64,000 nt of DNA from an uncultured Gemmatimonadota bacterium (GTDB taxonomy: Bacteria > Gemmatimonadota > Gemmatimonadetes > Gemmatimonadales > Gemmatimonadaceae), in assembly GCA_902825965.1 (NCBI GenBank), contig CADEDA010000013.1:19630-83629 (forward strand), in the 5' to 3' direction. Positions 1 to 8,805 of this stretch are shown here, piece after piece. Each line of letters opens with the position of its first letter. Within the stretch, counting starts at the first letter, position 1. The notes beneath the pieces were generated by a model that had not been told where the DNA came from, made no database searches, and saw only the letters and a list, made by a program, of their open reading frames with translations. The position numbers and the translations under genes were made by a program.

Positions 1-1699
1 CCACATCGTCCCGCTGCCGCTGCGAGGCTTCGGCGATCCGCTGGAAGCGATCCGACGTCTCGACGATGCGCGCGCGCACGCTGCCGAGTCGCTGCACGAC
101 CGCACTCGCGACCGACGCGCCGCGGCGCGACCGATCGGCCGCCTGCTCGATGAGCGTGGACGTGTTGCGCGCCGCCTCCGCACTGCGGATCGCGAGTGCG
201 CGGACCTCCTCGGCGACGACCGCGAACCCGCGGCCGGCGTCGCCCGCCCGTGCCGCCTCGACGGCGGCGTTGAGCGCCAGCAGGTTGGTCTGGAACGCGA
301 TCTCGTCGATCGTCCGCACGATCGCGGCGGTCGCCTTGGTGCCTTCCTCGATCTCCGCCACGGCCGCCCGCAGGGCCTCGGCGTCGCGCGCCCCGGCCTC
401 GGACTCCGTCCGCGCCGCATCGGCGAGCGAGGAGGCCTCGCTGGCCTCGCGCGCACCCTCGCTGATCGCCTCCGCGGTCTCGGTCACGCCGCGCACCGCG
501 GCTTCGATGCCTTCGGCCTGCGTGGACGCGGAGCGGGCGAGCGTCAGGCTGCCGTTCGCGATATGGGCGGCGCCCACGCGCACCTCGCGCGCCGTCGTCG
601 CCACCTCGCGCAGGGCCTGCTCCAGCTGGCGCACGGCCTCGTTGAGCGCGACCTGCACACGCCCGTGATCGCCATCGAACTGCCCTTCGAGCCGCACCGA
701 GAGGTCGCGCGCCGCGACCCGCTCGAGCGTCTCCGCCGCCTGCTGCAGGAACGCGACCGCGATCCGGTGTGCGGCCTCGGTGTCCTGTGCGCGGTCCATG
801 GCGGCCACCGTGCCGTTCACGCCCACGGCGAGGTCGCGGAACGCGCCCTCCATCGTGGAGACGTCGATCCGGGCATCGGTACGCCCTTCCTCGGCCGCGC
901 GGGTCAGCGTCGTCACCTCGGCCAACACTTCCCGCAGGTGCGTGGCCACCGCGGCAAAGGCGTCGGCGACCTCGGTGACCTCATCCTCGTTGGTCCGTTC
1001 GCGGAGCGTGGCGTTCACGTCGCCGCGCGCCATCGCGCGGGCCAGCGCCGTGAGGTCATCGAGCGGCTCGGTGACGGCGCGCAGCGCCTGCCGCATGGCC
1101 GCGATCCCGAGGAGCAGCGCCACGACCGCTGCCACGCCGATGAAGACGAAGGCCGCGCGTTCCCGCGAGATCACCAGCGCATGCACGCCGGCGCTGGTGC
1201 GCTCGACGTCGTCGCCGAGGGCCTCGAGTTCGGTCTCGAGCGCCTTGAAGTCCTCGAGCAGCAGCGAGAAGGTCTTGGTGGCCTCGTCGTGCGAGTCCCG
1301 GGCCTGCTGCAGCACCAGCTTGGCGGAGCGGGCGTAGTTCTGCACCCGCGGCATGACACGATCGACACTGGCGCGGAGCGACGCATCGGTCGACCGGTCG
1401 CGCACGCTGACGATCGACTCCTCGAGCACGCCGATGTGCTCGGTCAGGTCGCTTGCGGCGGCGTCGGCCAGCGTGGCGTCCCGGCTCGACGCGGCGCGCA
1501 GGGCTTCGAGGGCATCGGCGCGGATGGCGTCGTGCATCATGTCGGCGCGCATCTGCGCGCGCAGCACATCCTCGAGCTGGGTGAGTTGTGCCGTCGCGGC
1601 GGACGCGCGGCTGAGCGCGAAGACGGAGACCGCGCCCACCAGCGCGGTGCTGGCGAACGTCACGAATGCCACAAGCAACAAGCGTCGACGGATGGTCAT
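1..1699 (-). CDS. Methyl-accepting chemotaxis protein (3' end beyond window)
   Basis: Transmembrane chemoreceptor feeding the CheA/CheW array; 566 residues are visible and the C-terminus lies beyond the left edge. The start is ATG at 1699. After a basic MTIRRR start there is TM1 (about residues 7-27), a helical sensor region of about 140 residues resembling a four-helix-bundle ligand domain, TM2 ([18 protein letters not shown]), a HAMP domain, and the long signalling coiled coil. The coil carries the hairpin-tip signature: [20 protein letters not shown] followed by [20 protein letters not shown]. This tip is diagnostic of the family. No che genes are visible, so its ligand and pathway partners are unknown. 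It diverges from the GspE/PilB-like gene across about 170 nt. Confidence 0.95.
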   Translation of the reverse strand, partial: MTIRRRLLLVAFVTFASTALVGAVSVFALSRASAATAQLTQLEDVLRAQMRADMMHDAIRADALEALRAASSRDATLADAAASDLTEHIGVLEESIVSVRDRSTDASLRASVDRVMPRVQNYARSAKLVLQQARDSHDEATKTFSLLLEDFKALETELEALGDDVERTSAGVHALVISRERAAFVFIGVAAVVALLLGIAAMRQALRAVTEPLDDLTALARAMARGDVNATLRERTNEDEVTEVADAFAAVATHLREVLAEVTTLTRAAEEGRTDARIDVSTMEGAFRDLAVGVNGTVAAMDRAQDTEAAHRIAVAFLQQAAETLERVAARDLSVRLEGQFDGDHGRVQVALNEAVRQLEQALREVATTAREVRVGAAHIANGSLTLARSASTQAEGIEAAVRGVTETAEAISEGAREASEASSLADAARTESEAGARDAEALRAAVAEIEEGTKATAAIVRTIDEIAFQTNLLALNAAVEAARAGDAGRGFAVVAEEVRALAIRSAEAARNTSTLIEQAADRSRRGASVASAVVQRLGSVRARIVETSDRFQRIAEASQRQRDDV

Positions 1700-1871
1700 A
1701 CTTGATACCGTGCCCGGAGACATTGAGGACCAGTGAACACTCTGAGTGTCGTCCTCCTTTCCCCGACCTTGAGTGCGGTATCACTTCCTCCTATTGATGG
1801 CGCGGGCTCGCGACTCAGGGAATCCCGGAGGTCGGCCGATACTTGGCGTGACACCACTTCACGAGCCCTCC

Positions 1872-4343
1872 ATGTCCGACCCCGCGCCGCGACCGACACG
1901 AGAAGCGCGCGTTCCGTGGCCTGATCGTTGGTTGCTGGATGCCCTGCGGCAGCAGGGGCACCCGGCCGTCGAACGTCTGCAGGCGGCCAACTCCGCGTGG
2001 GAGGCGGTGGTCGCCGCCGGTGCCTCCCCGCGCGAGATCCTGCAACTGGTCTGCAATCTCTCGGGCAAGGAGGCGGCGAGTCTGGCCTCGGTGGGTCCGC
2101 AGCAGGCGGAGTACCTCGCGGCTGCGATGGCGCGCCGCTACGGCGTGGTGCCCGTGCGTCAGCGCGGGCCCGTGCTCGAGGTGGCGACGGCGAATCCGCT
2201 GCTGCCGTCCTTGGAGCGCGACCTCTCGTTCGCCGCGGCGCGGCAGGTGCGGCTCACGGTCGCGGCACCGCAGGAGGTCCGCGCGGCCCACGACCGCATC
2301 TACGGGACGGCGCGGGCCGAGTCGTCGATGGTGCCGCGCCTGGAATGGATCATCAAGGACTCACCCGGGGGCGGGCCACGGGCCTCGACCACGCGGTCGA
2401 TGGTGCTCGACTCGCTCGACCGCCTGATCGCCGATGCGCTCGACCAGCGGGCCAGCGATGTGCACTTCGAGCCCAAGGACGACGACCTGCTGGTGCGCTT
2501 CCGCGTGGACGGCGTGTTGCACGACGTGACGCGCATCGGCGCGGACGTGGCACCGCTGGTGATGAGTCGCATCAAGGTACTCGCCGGCCTCGACATCGCC
2601 GACCGGCGCCGCCCGCAGGACGGGCGTGCGACGACGAAGTTCGACGGCCGCGTGGTGGACCTGCGGGTGTCCACGCTGCCGCTCAACGACCGCCTGGAGA
2701 AGGCCGTCATCCGCTTGCTGGACGCGAGCAACGCGGCGCAGGGGCTCGACGCGCTCGGCTTCACACAGGGCGAGCTGCATCGCGTGAACGGCTTGATGGG
2801 TCAGAACGAGGGCATGGTGCTGGTCACCGGCCCCACGGGGTCCGGCAAGACCACCACGCTCTATGCGGCCATCGAGCAGGCCAAGTCCACGCAGACGAAC
2901 ATCGTCACGGTCGAAGACCCGATCGAGTACAACCTCGACGGCATCAACCAGGTGCAGGTGAACGAACGGGCCGGGCTCGGGTTCGCGGCGGCGCTGCGGT
3001 CCATCGTGCGGCAGGACCCGGACGTCATCCTCGTCGGCGAGATCCGCGACGCGGAGACGGCGGGCATCGCGATCAAGGCCGGCCTCACCGGCCACCTGGT
3101 GCTCTCCACGCTGCACACCATCGACGCGCCGTCCGCCATCGGTCGCCTCGCCGACATCGGCGTGGAGATGGGGGCGCTCTCGGGCGCCCTCAAGGGCGTC
3201 GTTGCGCAGCGGCTGGTACGCAAGCTCTGCGACGCCTGCGCCAAGCCGGTCACGTTGGCCGAGCTCCCGGTCGCGCAGCAGTCGCTGCTGATGGGCCGCA
3301 AGACAGAGAAGCTGCGGCAGGCCGTGGGCTGTGACGCCTGCCGGCAGACGGGCTACCGCGGCCGACTCGTGGTGGCCGAGATCCTCGTCGTCACGGACGA
3401 GATGCGCTCGGCCATCGCGCGGCATGCGGACCGGGTGGAACTGCTCGACCTCGCGAAGCGCGGTGGCATGATCCCACTGTGGGAGGCGGGGCTCAAGCGC
3501 GTGCTCGAGGGCATCATCTCGTTGGCCGAGTTGCTCGACAACGTGCCGGCACCACTGCAACTCGAGCAGGGGGAGCAGGACGACGTCGATGCGATCGTGC
3601 GCAAGTTGACCGGCGCGCCGTCCCGTGCCCCCACGCCGGCCGCCGGCACCGCCATCGTCGCGGGTGCGGGGCGTGGACTGGCACACGCGGCCCACCCGGC
3701 GCACCACGGTGTCGCGCACGGTTTTGCGCACGGTGTCGTCCACGGTGTCACCCACGTGGTCGCGCGCAGCGTGACCTTCGAGCCGCGGCCCCGGCGCGCA
3801 GTGCCACCCGGCGCGCCACGCGTGCTCGTCGCACACGAGGGGTTCGCCGAACGTCGGGCGCTCCGCGACGCCCTCGAGCAGGCCGGCTTCGCCGTGCTCG
3901 AGGCGGCGGACGGCGACGCCGCGCTCGTGTACGCACGCAAGCTCCGCCCCGCCCTCCTCGTCACCGAGCTCGCGCTGCCCAAGCTGGACGGGTTCGCGCT
4001 GCTGCAGACCGTGCGGGCCGAGCTCGGCATTCCGATGCTCGTGTTCACGGTGCAGACCGACCTTGAACTGCAGATGTGGGCCACCGAATGCGGGTGTCGC
4101 GAGGTGGTGACGGAGGACCGTGGTGCGGCGGCGCTCGTCGAGAGCATCCGGGCGGCACTCCCGCCCGCGTCCGGACCGGGGGCCGGTGCGGTGTCGGGTG
4201 GTGCGTCAGGTGCTGCCACCGCCGCCGCGGCGCGCCCGCGGCGGCGACTGACCCCGATGCCCATCCCCATCCCGGTGCCGCCGGCGGTAGCGCCGCGCCC
4301 GTCAGGGGCGCAGCGTGTGATCAGCGCCGCGCCGGTGGCCTGA
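1872..4343 (+). CDS. GspE/PilB-type secretion or pilus assembly ATPase with C-terminal degenerate receiver domain
   Basis: Hexameric motor ATPase of the type II secretion / type IV pilus class; 823 aa from ATG 1872. An in-frame GTG at 1773 would add 33 residues that look non-coding. Order: N-terminal MshEN-like domain (about 30-170), ATPase core with Walker A GPTGSGKT (about 320), Walker B/Asp box with VGEIRDAETAG (about 387) and a four-cysteine zinc motif (CDAC near 453 and 486). Then come a His/Gly/Val repeat linker (about 601-630) and a receiver-like domain (about 648-760). In the receiver the phosphoacceptor position is Glu (ELALPKLDG, about residue 699), the usual acidic pair is replaced by His-Glu, and the conserved Lys is not evident. 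It is therefore probably a fixed-state pseudo-receiver. No other pilus or secretion genes lie nearby, so its machine is unknown. Confidence 0.9.
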   Translation: MSDPAPRPTREARVPWPDRWLLDALRQQGHPAVERLQAANSAWEAVVAAGASPREILQLVCNLSGKEAASLASVGPQQAEYLAAAMARRYGVVPVRQRGPVLEVATANPLLPSLERDLSFAAARQVRLTVAAPQEVRAAHDRIYGTARAESSMVPRLEWIIKDSPGGGPRASTTRSMVLDSLDRLIADALDQRASDVHFEPKDDDLLVRFRVDGVLHDVTRIGADVAPLVMSRIKVLAGLDIADRRRPQDGRATTKFDGRVVDLRVSTLPLNDRLEKAVIRLLDASNAAQGLDALGFTQGELHRVNGLMGQNEGMVLVTGPTGSGKTTTLYAAIEQAKSTQTNIVTVEDPIEYNLDGINQVQVNERAGLGFAAALRSIVRQDPDVILVGEIRDAETAGIAIKAGLTGHLVLSTLHTIDAPSAIGRLADIGVEMGALSGALKGVVAQRLVRKLCDACAKPVTLAELPVAQQSLLMGRKTEKLRQAVGCDACRQTGYRGRLVVAEILVVTDEMRSAIARHADRVELLDLAKRGGMIPLWEAGLKRVLEGIISLAELLDNVPAPLQLEQGEQDDVDAIVRKLTGAPSRAPTPAAGTAIVAGAGRGLAHAAHPAHHGVAHGFAHGVVHGVTHVVARSVTFEPRPRRAVPPGAPRVLVAHEGFAERRALRDALEQAGFAVLEAADGDAALVYARKLRPALLVTELALPKLDGFALLQTVRAELGIPMLVFTVQTDLELQMWATECGCREVVTEDRGAAALVESIRAALPPASGPGAGAVSGGASGAATAAAARPRRRLTPMPIPIPVPPAVAPRPSGAQRVISAAPVA

Positions 4344-4346
4344 GCC

Positions 4347-6689
4347 TCAGTTGCGGAACAGGTAGCTCGCTTTGAGGAACAGCACATCCGACGTCCGGTG
4401 GAGGTGCTGGTACCGGAAGGCATCAGGCTCCGTCATGCGCGCCCCGTAGCCGAGGTAGAAGACGGTGCCGGGCGCCGGCGTGTAGGCGAGCAGCACGTCG
4501 CCGCGCACGCTGTTGCGCTTGGTGGGTGCCGTCCGCTGGAACACGCCTGCGGCATTGCGCACCAGGAGCGGATACCCCGTGCGCGAATCGTCGCGCAACG
4601 AGTCCACCGCCTCGGCGAAGTACTCGCCGATCACGCGCACGAAGAACGGGCGCGATACCTGGTACTCGACCTTGAGGCGCGGATTGCGCAGGATGCCGAC
4701 CAGTGAGCCGTCGGTGCGCCGGGCGTAGTCCTGCAACTGCCAGGTGCCATCGACACGCAGCCGGTCGGAGGGCCGCATGTTGAGGGTGAGCGACGCGAAC
4801 CAGATGTCGGCCGAGGCCCACTCGTAGAAGTTCTCGTCGATGCCCCGCAGGATGAACGCACTCGCCTGGAAGTACTTGAAGCGCGGCGTGCCGGCGCGCA
4901 GCACCCAGTCGCGGTTGGGCAGGCGCGGTGTGCCGACGAACGGCAGCGTGTCGAGTCCGCCGCCGGCGCGCGGCGCCTCGATGCGGTAGCGCGGCTCGTA
5001 GAACGTCGGGTCGTAGCCGAAGGTCTCCAGCAGCAGCGAGCCGCCGAGCGTCCAGCCGCCACGGAACGTGGCGTCGCCGCCCACGTGGAACTTCTTGTCG
5101 CGCATGTCGCCGCGGCGGAGCATGTTGTCGTAGTTCCAGGTGCCGTCGAGGAGCACGTTGGTGGACAGCTGCTCCACGCGCGAGCCGCGGGGGAAGAACC
5201 AGGTGTAGCGCGGTGCGATGTTCGCCTGCCCCTCGCCGGGCCGCGAGATGAAGCCGCTCTGCGTGTTGAAATCCGGCGAGATGCCGCGGAACATCGAACG
5301 CACGCCGAACGCGCGGCCGTCGCGGTTGAGGCGGACCTCGTAGAGCGGCGCCGTGCTGGTGGCCCCGTTGCGCGCGGTGTGCGAGCCCGCGACCTGCGCA
5401 CTCGCCGAGTAGATGCGCCGGAACACGGCCCGGCCGTCGAACGAGAGCACGCGGTTGCTCGCATCCCCCTCGATGCGGTCGGTGTAGGTCATGGCCATGC
5501 GGGACTGCTTGCCGAGGTCGCGCGAGAGCCGGAGGATGTTGTAGAGCGGTCGATCGCGGCCCGTGAGGGACGTGCTCTGGTCGTCGAGCGCGGTGAGCAG
5601 CGCGACGTTGAGGGCGCCCATCTTGCCCGACACCTTGGCCGCCGCCTCGGGCTGCACGATGCGCCGTGTGTAGACGAGGCCGTTGGGGGTCTGGAACTGT
5701 TCGATGCCGTCGATGAAGAACGGGCGTCGCTCGGGGAACTGCAGCGCGCGGCGCGGATCGAAGGCGAACTGCCCGGCGTCCGCCTCGACCTGCGAGAAGT
5801 CGGGGTTGACCGTGCCGTTGAAGGTCAGGTTGTTGGTGATGCCCCAGCGCACCGTGCCGCCGAGCTGCTCGCGTCCGTCGCCGTAGCCCCATTTGGCGCC
5901 CACCGGCGCGCCGTCGATGCGGTTGGTGAGTTCCGGCGTGATGTCGAGCACCACGCCGCGGTGCATGTCCGTGAGCCCGGTGAGCGTCCCCGACTGCGCG
6001 AGGAACGAGGCGTTGCCGCGCACGGCGGGTGCCCAGGTGTCCTCGTAGTTCGAGCGCTGCACGCGGCGGACGACGTTGAGCCCCCAGGTCTGTTGCGCGG
6101 TGGACTGGAAGCGCAGACTCTTGAACGGGATGCTGATCTCGATCTCGTAGCCGAAGTCGGTGAGCCGGCCCTTGGACTGGAACACGTAGTCCTGCGAGAG
6201 GTCGGCCGATTCGCGGGCCCCGCTGCTGGAGCTGGTGAGGCTGGACCCGCCGCGGTTGCCGGATTCGATGAGGGCGCCGTCGGCCTGCACGCCGAGCGGG
6301 TTGACGGCGAACATCGCCGCTTGGCGCCCGTCGTTGAAGGTGCCGATGAGGAACTGGATCTGGTCGTCGGTGCCGATGCGGTCGCGTTCGGCGAGCGTGG
6401 CGCGCACGGTGCCCGGCGGCGCGAAGGCCCGGACGCCGAAGTGGATGGCGGTGGCCGAGTACCAGACGAGGATCTCGGTGGAGTCCGCGGAGGCCACGCC
6501 GTCCTGGGGGGAGAACTGCGAGAAGCCGGTGAGCAGCGCGGCGTCGCGCCAGACCGGTTCACTCAGGACCCCGTCCACGGTGATGGATGCGGCCGAGCGC
6601 GGCGGCTGCACGGCGGTGGAGCCGGTGCGACCCTGGTGGATGGGCGGGTCGGAGAGGGTCAGGGCGAGGAGGAGCGGGAGCAGCGGCAT
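4347..6689 (-). CDS. DUF5916 / CBM9-like outer-membrane protein
   Basis: Exported protein of 780 aa. A signal peptide (MPLLPLLLALTLS) is followed by a CBM9-like beta-sandwich (about 25-220, with VDGVLSEPVWRDAALLTGF) and a long C-terminal region rich in alternating aromatic/polar strands that ends ...LKASYLFRN. A terminal aromatic before the end is typical of outer-membrane barrels. This is the DUF5916 architecture common in Gemmatimonadota and Bacteroidota; the function is not established. ATG 6689 is preferred over TTG 6692. It lies 31 nt downstream of the lipoprotein gene on the same strand, and its stop is 3 nt from the convergent ATPase gene. Confidence 0.85.
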   Translation of the reverse strand: MPLLPLLLALTLSDPPIHQGRTGSTAVQPPRSAASITVDGVLSEPVWRDAALLTGFSQFSPQDGVASADSTEILVWYSATAIHFGVRAFAPPGTVRATLAERDRIGTDDQIQFLIGTFNDGRQAAMFAVNPLGVQADGALIESGNRGGSSLTSSSSGARESADLSQDYVFQSKGRLTDFGYEIEISIPFKSLRFQSTAQQTWGLNVVRRVQRSNYEDTWAPAVRGNASFLAQSGTLTGLTDMHRGVVLDITPELTNRIDGAPVGAKWGYGDGREQLGGTVRWGITNNLTFNGTVNPDFSQVEADAGQFAFDPRRALQFPERRPFFIDGIEQFQTPNGLVYTRRIVQPEAAAKVSGKMGALNVALLTALDDQSTSLTGRDRPLYNILRLSRDLGKQSRMAMTYTDRIEGDASNRVLSFDGRAVFRRIYSASAQVAGSHTARNGATSTAPLYEVRLNRDGRAFGVRSMFRGISPDFNTQSGFISRPGEGQANIAPRYTWFFPRGSRVEQLSTNVLLDGTWNYDNMLRRGDMRDKKFHVGGDATFRGGWTLGGSLLLETFGYDPTFYEPRYRIEAPRAGGGLDTLPFVGTPRLPNRDWVLRAGTPRFKYFQASAFILRGIDENFYEWASADIWFASLTLNMRPSDRLRVDGTWQLQDYARRTDGSLVGILRNPRLKVEYQVSRPFFVRVIGEYFAEAVDSLRDDSRTGYPLLVRNAAGVFQRTAPTKRNSVRGDVLLAYTPAPGTVFYLGYGARMTEPDAFRYQHLHRTSDVLFLKASYLFRN

Positions 6690-6723
6690 CAAGCAACTCG
6701 TTGAAGGAGGCGAGCTGAATCGG

Positions 6724-8805
6724 TCAGGGCCACGTGAGAATACGAACGAGAACGGAGTCAGTGTTCGCGGTTACCGTGACAAGTCGGCTGCCGTTTCCCA
6801 CGAACTCGAGCAACGCCGGCGAATCGGGCAGTAGGGCACGGTCGACGATCGCGCCGTCGGCCACGCGCGTCCGCACGAGGGAATAGCGTGCCGGAGTCTG
6901 GAAGCCGACACGTCTGACACGCACCACGAACTCCCCGGTCGGGTCTGCCGCGATCCCCAGCGTCATGGAGGCACCGCTCGGCGCGCGATGCGCCGCAAGC
7001 ACCTGTCCTTCGCCGGAGACCGTCCCGCTGTTCGCGAACAGGAAATCCGATCCTTCTCCGACTGCCGGTGGTCCAGCGAAAAGTGTACAGAGTCCCGGGC
7101 CGAACTGTCGGGAGTCGGAGAGCCAGCGCGTGACGCAGTAGTGGACTCCGGAATGCACCGCCACGCGCCGACCGTCGCGGCTCCTGATCATACGGACCGG
7201 CTGGGGTTCGGGGCCCGGAAGGCCAACGCCGGAATTCGCGCCCACATCCGCTTCGTACCAACGCCGTGCGCCCGATGCAACATCGGTGACGATCATGAAG
7301 AAGCTGCCGGAGGCGGTGACCCGCATGGCGATCGGTCGGTCCTCACCATTGGAGTCGAGACCGGGCAGCGCCGTCGCCACGAGCGGCGCGAGCGGGGTCG
7401 CGAGCGGTAGCGCATGGAGTCGCGCATCACCGGTCACGAGATAGAGCGTCGACTCGTCGAGCGACAGGTCCATCGCGAGCGGGGCAAGTCCGGCAGGCGA
7501 CAGCGTCCGAACGACCGCGCCGGTCGATAGGTCGAGGATGCTCGCGACGTTCGTCAGGACGATCGCGACGTTGTGGCGTGACGACACCACGAGGTCCAAC
7601 GGGGTGCCACGCGGCAACTGCACGCTTCGCGACTCAAGGGTCAGGGTCGGATGAATGCGGAACTCGGAAGGCGGATAGGTGCGCGTCACCGCCGAGTTCT
7701 TCGCAAGGTCGACCACACGGGCACGGAGATGCGGACGCCCCAGCCACGCGTCCGTGAGGAGGATCGACCGCACCGCAGTCTCTCGCGCCGAGCCGGCGAT
7801 ACGCACCGAGTCTCGTTCGCCGGAGGAGAGGTCTTCGAGCACGGCGTAGTCGAGCCCTCCATTGTCGCGCGCTCCGAGCACGTAGCGGAACGGCTCACCG
7901 ACGAAATGGTCCCCGATCGGAGTCGGCGACGTGGGCCCGAAGCTGTCCTCGAAGGCTGGCGCCATGGTCGGCGGCACGGTGTCGATGACCGGAATCCGGA
8001 TCGGCCAGCGTGATGTTGAGACCCGACCGCGCGAATCAACCGCCACGACCTCGAGCGACAGGGAGTCGCCCGCGCGGCATTGCCACGGCAGGACAAAGGA
8101 TGTTGAGCGGACGACCGTCGGCGCGGTGCGCTCGAAGTACAGCGTGTCGACCTCGCATCCCGTGCTGCTCACACGGAATCCGGTTTGCCAGAGCAGCGCT
8201 CCGGCTTCCGCCCGATACTGCACCCGCAGCGAGTCTCCCGGCTGCACGGCAGCAGCATTCGTGAACGTCACCTGGGAGAGCGCCGGCGCCGCTGTCTCCG
8301 CGGGATCCGGCTCGCACGCATAGCGAACGATTGCGCGAGAGTGTCCCGAATCCGCGCGCTCGGGGATTCGATAGCGAAACTCCAGTTCGGCCGTGTAAGG
8401 AAGGCCGACTGACAGCTGGACCGACGTGTCCAGTACGGAATCGGCACTGATGCTCGAGAATCCCCATGCGGAGCGCGCGTCCACACCGTTGCCGACGAGT
8501 GAGTCCTGTGGTGTGCTGCGGTCCGGCCCGAGGAGCAAGCGCAGCGTGTACCCGGTCCACTGGGCGTTTCCGTTGCCGGTCGCCGTCGCGCGGATGGTCG
8601 CGATGCAGGTCGCGAGCGGGTTCCCCGCGGAGTCGGTGCTGAACGTCGGTCCAGTGACGGACGTGACACTGAGAATCACCGTGAGTTCCGGCTCCTCGTC
8701 CGGACCCGACGGATCCCCGCTGCACCCCACGCCCAGCGCCGCTGCCGCGCCCAGCGCGACAGCGGCCCGCCACAGCCCCCGCCCGCCTACGGCGTCGGTG
8801 CGCAT
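6724..8805 (-). CDS. Exported lipoprotein with beta-propeller-like C-terminal half
   Basis: 693-aa predicted lipoprotein of unknown function. The lipobox LGVGC follows a basic, hydrophobic leader (MRTDAVGGRGLWRAAVALGA), and the mature N-terminus is a Ser/Pro/Glu linker. Residues about 40-400 look like successive Ig-like beta domains. The rest resembles a propeller, with strands such as DLSLDESTLYLVTGDARLHA. ATG 8805 lies inside the end of the upstream VPS10-type gene (19-nt overlap, different frame), so translation is probably coupled. GC looks slightly lower than in the flanking genes. It may assist the VPS10-type and DUF5916 surface proteins, but nothing in the sequence fixes a role. Confidence 0.75.
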   Translation of the reverse strand: MRTDAVGGRGLWRAAVALGAAAALGVGCSGDPSGPDEEPELTVILSVTSVTGPTFSTDSAGNPLATCIATIRATATGNGNAQWTGYTLRLLLGPDRSTPQDSLVGNGVDARSAWGFSSISADSVLDTSVQLSVGLPYTAELEFRYRIPERADSGHSRAIVRYACEPDPAETAAPALSQVTFTNAAAVQPGDSLRVQYRAEAGALLWQTGFRVSSTGCEVDTLYFERTAPTVVRSTSFVLPWQCRAGDSLSLEVVAVDSRGRVSTSRWPIRIPVIDTVPPTMAPAFEDSFGPTSPTPIGDHFVGEPFRYVLGARDNGGLDYAVLEDLSSGERDSVRIAGSARETAVRSILLTDAWLGRPHLRARVVDLAKNSAVTRTYPPSEFRIHPTLTLESRSVQLPRGTPLDLVVSSRHNVAIVLTNVASILDLSTGAVVRTLSPAGLAPLAMDLSLDESTLYLVTGDARLHALPLATPLAPLVATALPGLDSNGEDRPIAMRVTASGSFFMIVTDVASGARRWYEADVGANSGVGLPGPEPQPVRMIRSRDGRRVAVHSGVHYCVTRWLSDSRQFGPGLCTLFAGPPAVGEGSDFLFANSGTVSGEGQVLAAHRAPSGASMTLGIAADPTGEFVVRVRRVGFQTPARYSLVRTRVADGAIVDRALLPDSPALLEFVGNGSRLVTVTANTDSVLVRILTWP

